Assembly: GCA_018263655.1 (NCBI GenBank)
Contig: JAANWY010000032.1
Location: 1 to 8,221, forward strand
DNA length: 8,221 bases
DNA from: Anaerolineales bacterium
GTDB lineage: Bacteria > Chloroflexota > Anaerolineae > Epilineales > JAANWY01
Direction: 5' to 3'
How positions within the stretch are numbered: the stretch's first letter is position 1; each line of letters opens with the position of its first letter. A program made the translations under genes and the position numbers. Shown piece by piece: positions 5,751-8,221 of the stretch. Below the pieces are notes generated by a model. The model ran no database searches. It saw only the letters and a program-made list of their open reading frames with translations, and was not told the origin of the DNA.

Positions 5751-7895
5751 ATGTTACGTACGATTTTTCTTTTAATGATAGTAAGTGCAATAGTAAGTAC
5801 ACTCGTCAGCCTGCCGCTCACTGGCGCCGGCCAAGCGCTGGCCAGCCCAGCCACACCTGAGGTACCCGGGCGGTTCGCACCCGGGCAAGTGTTGGTTCGA
5901 TTTAGGCCCGATATTTCGGAGACGGCGGCCGCTAGCGTCGCTGCCGCCCACAACGCATCGCCCATCCACCGCATCGCCGACCATGCATTCGTCCTGTCTG
6001 TGCCCGTCGGGCGCGAAGCACTGGCGCTGAAGGCGCTCGCATCCGACCCGGCCGTCGAAAACGTATCACTGAATTATCTGATTACGGAGACACCCCTTGA
6101 GGCGCCAAAGCCGCTGCCGCTCGAAGCGGCCTCTCCGGGTGCAGCAGCGAGCTTCACTCAAGAAACGCCAAGCTGCATCACGGACCTGTGGATGAGTACC
6201 GCGCAGCAAGGCGAGCGGCTTCTTGACAGCATGGTGGCTTCGGGGTCACCTCAAGTGTACATCTTCTTCGAGTATGCAGACTGCGACCTTGAGGCCGTCC
6301 GCGCCGAGGTGATCTACCTGAGTCCAGATGCCGCACCCGATGAAGCCTTTGTCGAAGAAGGCTTCATCATCAGCGGGTCGGGCATTCAGGGCATTAAGGT
6401 TCAGGCATGGCCCTATTTCGAAGAGGGCACTTTCCCCGTCGGCAGGTACTTAACCATTCTCTCTCTGTCGCCGGAAGGAGGATGGGACGAGGTAAAGAAT
6501 GTCTCCTGGCACGTCAGCACCTTCCCGAACGATTTCTGGTTCCGGGGTGTCAGCAACTATCAATGGAACCTCCACAGCACTGGCCGGCGCGCGCAGCCGG
6601 AAGCCGACATCAACATGCCACAAGCCTGGGACACGACAACCGGTGGCCAGGACATCGTCATCGCGTTCGTGAGTACCGGCGTCAAGCTCGACCACCCAGA
6701 CCTGAAGCCGAAGATGTGGGCCAACCGCAACGAGATTCCGGACAACGGTATCGACGACGACGAAAACGGCTGCCCCGACGACGTCCACGGCTGTGAGTTC
6801 TTCAACGGCGAGGCAAACCCCGACCCGACGGACGGGGTGAACTGGGGTACGTTTTCCGGCGGCATCGCTGCAGCCGCCACCAATAACGAGATTGGAATTG
6901 CCGGCATCTCCTGGGGAGCGCGCATCATGCCGCTCAAAGTCCTGCGTCTTCTGCCCAGCGGCGTCCTGGGTGGCTATCTCAGCGACTTGATCACAGCCAT
7001 TGAGTATGCCGTCAACAATGGCGCGCGCATCATACATCTGGAACCCGTTGTAGCAGAGGAGAATGTCACTGATGATCAGCTAGAGCGACTGCGCGGCGCC
7101 ATTGACGAGGCCACGAACCGAGGTGCCCTGGTGATCGCCGGCGCTGGCGATTCCGCCGAAGATCATCTTCGGCCCCCGGCCGGCTTCGAGAACGTGGTCG
7201 CAGTCGGCGCCACTAATCAGCGCAACGAGCACGCCTGGTTCTCCAACAGCGGTCCAGCCATTGACCTGGTGGCTCCCGGCGAGCTCATCCTGATTCCCTG
7301 TGCTTCGGCGCCATACTGCATCGGCAGCGGTACAAGCCTGGCGGCGGCGCATGTTGATGGAGTTGCTGCCTTGATTTGGTCGGCCAACCCGGAGTTGTCG
7401 CCGGCTGAAGTCCGCGATATTCTGCGAGAGTCGGCTAGAGACCTCGGAGCGGAGGGATATGATTCGGAGTACGGCTATGGCATGTTGGATGCCGGCGCCG
7501 CCTTGGAGCTAACACCGCACCGCCTGTGGCTGCGCACTGCAAATCCAGATCAGCTAACACTTGCGTACTTGTTAGATGACCAGGTCAGTCGGGTATGTCA
7601 GACCGTCTGGAATGTCGGAACAGGGCCTCGCACGTGGAATGTGCGAACCAACAGCGAGTGGTTGTCAACAGAGACCCCGCGCGGCCCCAGATCGGCGCCT
7701 GTGCCATCTCACATGCCAGTCTGCGCCGATGCTGGATTACTCTCCCGCTATGGCGTGTTCAATACAACGCTTTTCACCAGCAGCACACTGTCACGCCACG
7801 AAGGCCCGGTGGCAATCGATGTCACCGCGATATACGAGCCTGAGCTGTGGCGAACCTGGCTGAGTCTTGTTGCGCGGTTGCACAACAGTCAGTGA
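5751..7895 (+). CDS. Secreted subtilisin-like (S8) pseudoprotease
   Basis: 714 residues from ATG 5751, which has GGAGG six bases upstream. Order: signal peptide 1-31 (hydrophobic core, cleavage likely after ALA); inhibitor-I9-like propeptide about 41-112 (FAPGQVLVRFRP...DPAVENVSLNYLI); an extra domain about 135-257 with Cys142 and Cys178; subtilase fold about 265-595; a C-terminal beta domain with a BACON-like pattern (WNVGTGPRTWNVRTNSEWLS...); and a tail WLSLVAR. The fold is clear from QWNLHSTG, LDHPDL, NGIDDDENG and GTSLAAAHV. The catalytic Asp of the usual D-T-G motif is Ser308 (FVSTG), the catalytic His of HGTHVAG is Trp365 (WGTFSGG), and the oxyanion Asn of AAGN is Asp467 (GAGD). Only the nucleophile Ser529 remains. 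Peptidase activity is therefore not expected; a binding or structural role outside the cell is my inference. The frame is intact and shows no sign of decay. Confidence 0.88.
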   Translation: MLRTIFLLMIVSAIVSTLVSLPLTGAGQALASPATPEVPGRFAPGQVLVRFRPDISETAAASVAAAHNASPIHRIADHAFVLSVPVGREALALKALASDPAVENVSLNYLITETPLEAPKPLPLEAASPGAAASFTQETPSCITDLWMSTAQQGERLLDSMVASGSPQVYIFFEYADCDLEAVRAEVIYLSPDAAPDEAFVEEGFIISGSGIQGIKVQAWPYFEEGTFPVGRYLTILSLSPEGGWDEVKNVSWHVSTFPNDFWFRGVSNYQWNLHSTGRRAQPEADINMPQAWDTTTGGQDIVIAFVSTGVKLDHPDLKPKMWANRNEIPDNGIDDDENGCPDDVHGCEFFNGEANPDPTDGVNWGTFSGGIAAAATNNEIGIAGISWGARIMPLKVLRLLPSGVLGGYLSDLITAIEYAVNNGARIIHLEPVVAEENVTDDQLERLRGAIDEATNRGALVIAGAGDSAEDHLRPPAGFENVVAVGATNQRNEHAWFSNSGPAIDLVAPGELILIPCASAPYCIGSGTSLAAAHVDGVAALIWSANPELSPAEVRDILRESARDLGAEGYDSEYGYGMLDAGAALELTPHRLWLRTANPDQLTLAYLLDDQVSRVCQTVWNVGTGPRTWNVRTNSEWLSTETPRGPRSAPVPSHMPVCADAGLLSRYGVFNTTLFTSSTLSRHEGPVAIDVTAIYEPELWRTWLSLVARLHNSQ

Positions 7896-7951
7896 GAACA
7901 GTGATAAATTGGCAGCAAACTCGCGATATGGGATGGAGAAGTACACCAGAC

Positions 7952-7970
7952 GTGAAACCAGTCGGTTCAC
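7952..7970 (+). other. Small hairpin before the beta-helix gene
   Basis: GTGAAACC (7952-7959) pairs with GGTTCAC (7964-7970) around the loop AGTC, with one bulged A. It ends directly before the Shine-Dalgarno AGGAG (7972-7976) and could affect ribosome access. No T-run, so not a terminator. A stem this short may be chance. Confidence 0.25.
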
Positions 7971-7983
7971 CAGGAGCTGAATC

Positions 7984-8205
7984 GTGAATGACGTAATACA
8001 GCCAAGGATCACCACAATCCACCACATATCGATAGAGTGGCTTTCAGTCCTGGTCGTACTCACAGCATTCAGTTTGTTGACCATACCGCGAACTTGGGCT
8101 GAAACTGGCGAAATCCACGTGGCATATGGTTCGGGACAGGACGTCGACGGATGCGGGAGCACCATCACCCCTTGCCGAACAATCAACTATGGACTTCGTC
8201 AAGCC
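7984..8205 (+). CDS. Secreted beta-helix-type surface protein, N-terminal fragment
   Basis: Partial gene: 74 residues are visible before the adapter begins at 8206. The GTG start has AGGAG seven bases upstream (7972-7976) and an in-frame TGA at 7978-7980, so no longer start is possible. Residues about 19-40 form a signal peptide (WLSVLVVLTAFSLLTIP, cleavage probably near TWA). The mature part begins EIHVAYGSGQDVDGCG and continues CGSTITPCRTINYGLRQA. This matches the opening repeat of secreted parallel beta-helix proteins, often written as xGxDxxxCGSxxxPCxTIxxAIxxA, which start many long surface proteins. The gene follows the pseudoprotease by 88 bases, so cotranscription is possible. Function beyond export and likely adhesion or carbohydrate binding cannot be told. 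Confidence 0.65.
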
Positions 8206-8221
8206 AGATCGGAAGAGCACA
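8206..8221. other. Illumina TruSeq adapter remnant at the contig end
   Basis: AGATCGGAAGAGCACA is identical to the first 16 bases of the standard TruSeq read-1 adapter. It sits exactly at the end of the sequence. It translates as the false C-terminus (R)SEEH in the beta-helix frame. It should be trimmed and not read as biology. Confidence 0.95.

Noticed and set aside
6672..6845. Catalytic-site changes in the subtilase as sequencing errors
   Set aside because: The replacements involve several bases each at three separate sites, with the frame intact and neighbouring motifs clean, so errors are an unlikely explanation.
6450..7037. 195-codon minus-strand frame inside the pseudoprotease gene
   Set aside because: Fully antisense to conserved subtilase segments, low-complexity Val/Asp/Gly-rich product, no start context; a shadow frame.
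7155..7173. Near-palindrome GCCGAAGAT-C-ATCTTCGGC in the pseudoprotease gene
   Set aside because: A stem of about 8 bp with a tiny loop is expected roughly once by chance in a window of this size.
7791..8186. 131-codon minus-strand frame with a hydrophobic stretch at the right end
   Set aside because: It is antisense to the end of the pseudoprotease gene and to the beta-helix gene, has no recognisable domain, and the + strand has a good Shine-Dalgarno, signal peptide and family motif over the same bases.

Overview
The window is about 8.2 kb of GC-rich bacterial DNA with every convincing gene on the + strand. It looks like an environmental or metagenomic contig from the Chloroflexota, probably near the Anaerolineae. 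That placement is an inference from three things: a fused PabB-PabC enzyme, a secreted subtilase-like protein whose last residues (WLSLVAR) resemble the 'YLPLV.R' tails I recall on secreted proteins of that phylum, and a secreted beta-helix-type protein with a CGS...PC.TI start. No rRNA, tRNA, CRISPR array or transposase gene is visible. The last 16 bases match the start of the Illumina TruSeq adapter, so the right end is a library artefact.

Layout. Positions 1-213 hold a structured leader: a 13-bp closing inverted repeat around three small hairpins, with an alternative pairing between two of them, then a good ribosome binding site. Positions 214-5258 look like one four-gene operon: (1) an amino-acid dehydrogenase of the Glu/Leu/Phe/Val family fused to a CBS-domain pair; (2) a bifunctional aminodeoxychorismate synthase component I / aminodeoxychorismate lyase (folate pathway, p-aminobenzoate synthesis); (3) a PaaI-like hotdog thioesterase; (4) an unidentified alpha/beta hydrolase. 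Gaps are 4 to 29 bases, with one 4-base stop/start overlap. Positions 5259-5750 form a gene-free stretch with an inverted-repeat element, a truncated second copy of it, a bulged hairpin and a tandem palindrome. Positions 5751-7895 encode a secreted subtilisin-like protein that has lost the catalytic Asp and His and the oxyanion Asn but kept the Ser: a pseudoprotease. From 7984 a new secreted beta-helix-type gene starts and is cut off by the adapter.

The most unusual observation is a 17-18 base repeat (CGTAGGTGGGACACCAC) that occurs once in each of the first three operon genes, always in the same reading frame. It adds the peptide VGGTP at what look like surface loops of three unrelated proteins. 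It carries a GTAG head and a small GGTGG-GACA-CCACC hairpin, so it resembles a REP-type mobile repeat that has become protein-coding.

The operon genes share amino-acid, folate and thioester metabolism, but I see no single pathway that explains all four. The downstream pair (pseudoprotease and beta-helix protein) belongs to the cell surface or exterior and is probably a separate transcription unit.
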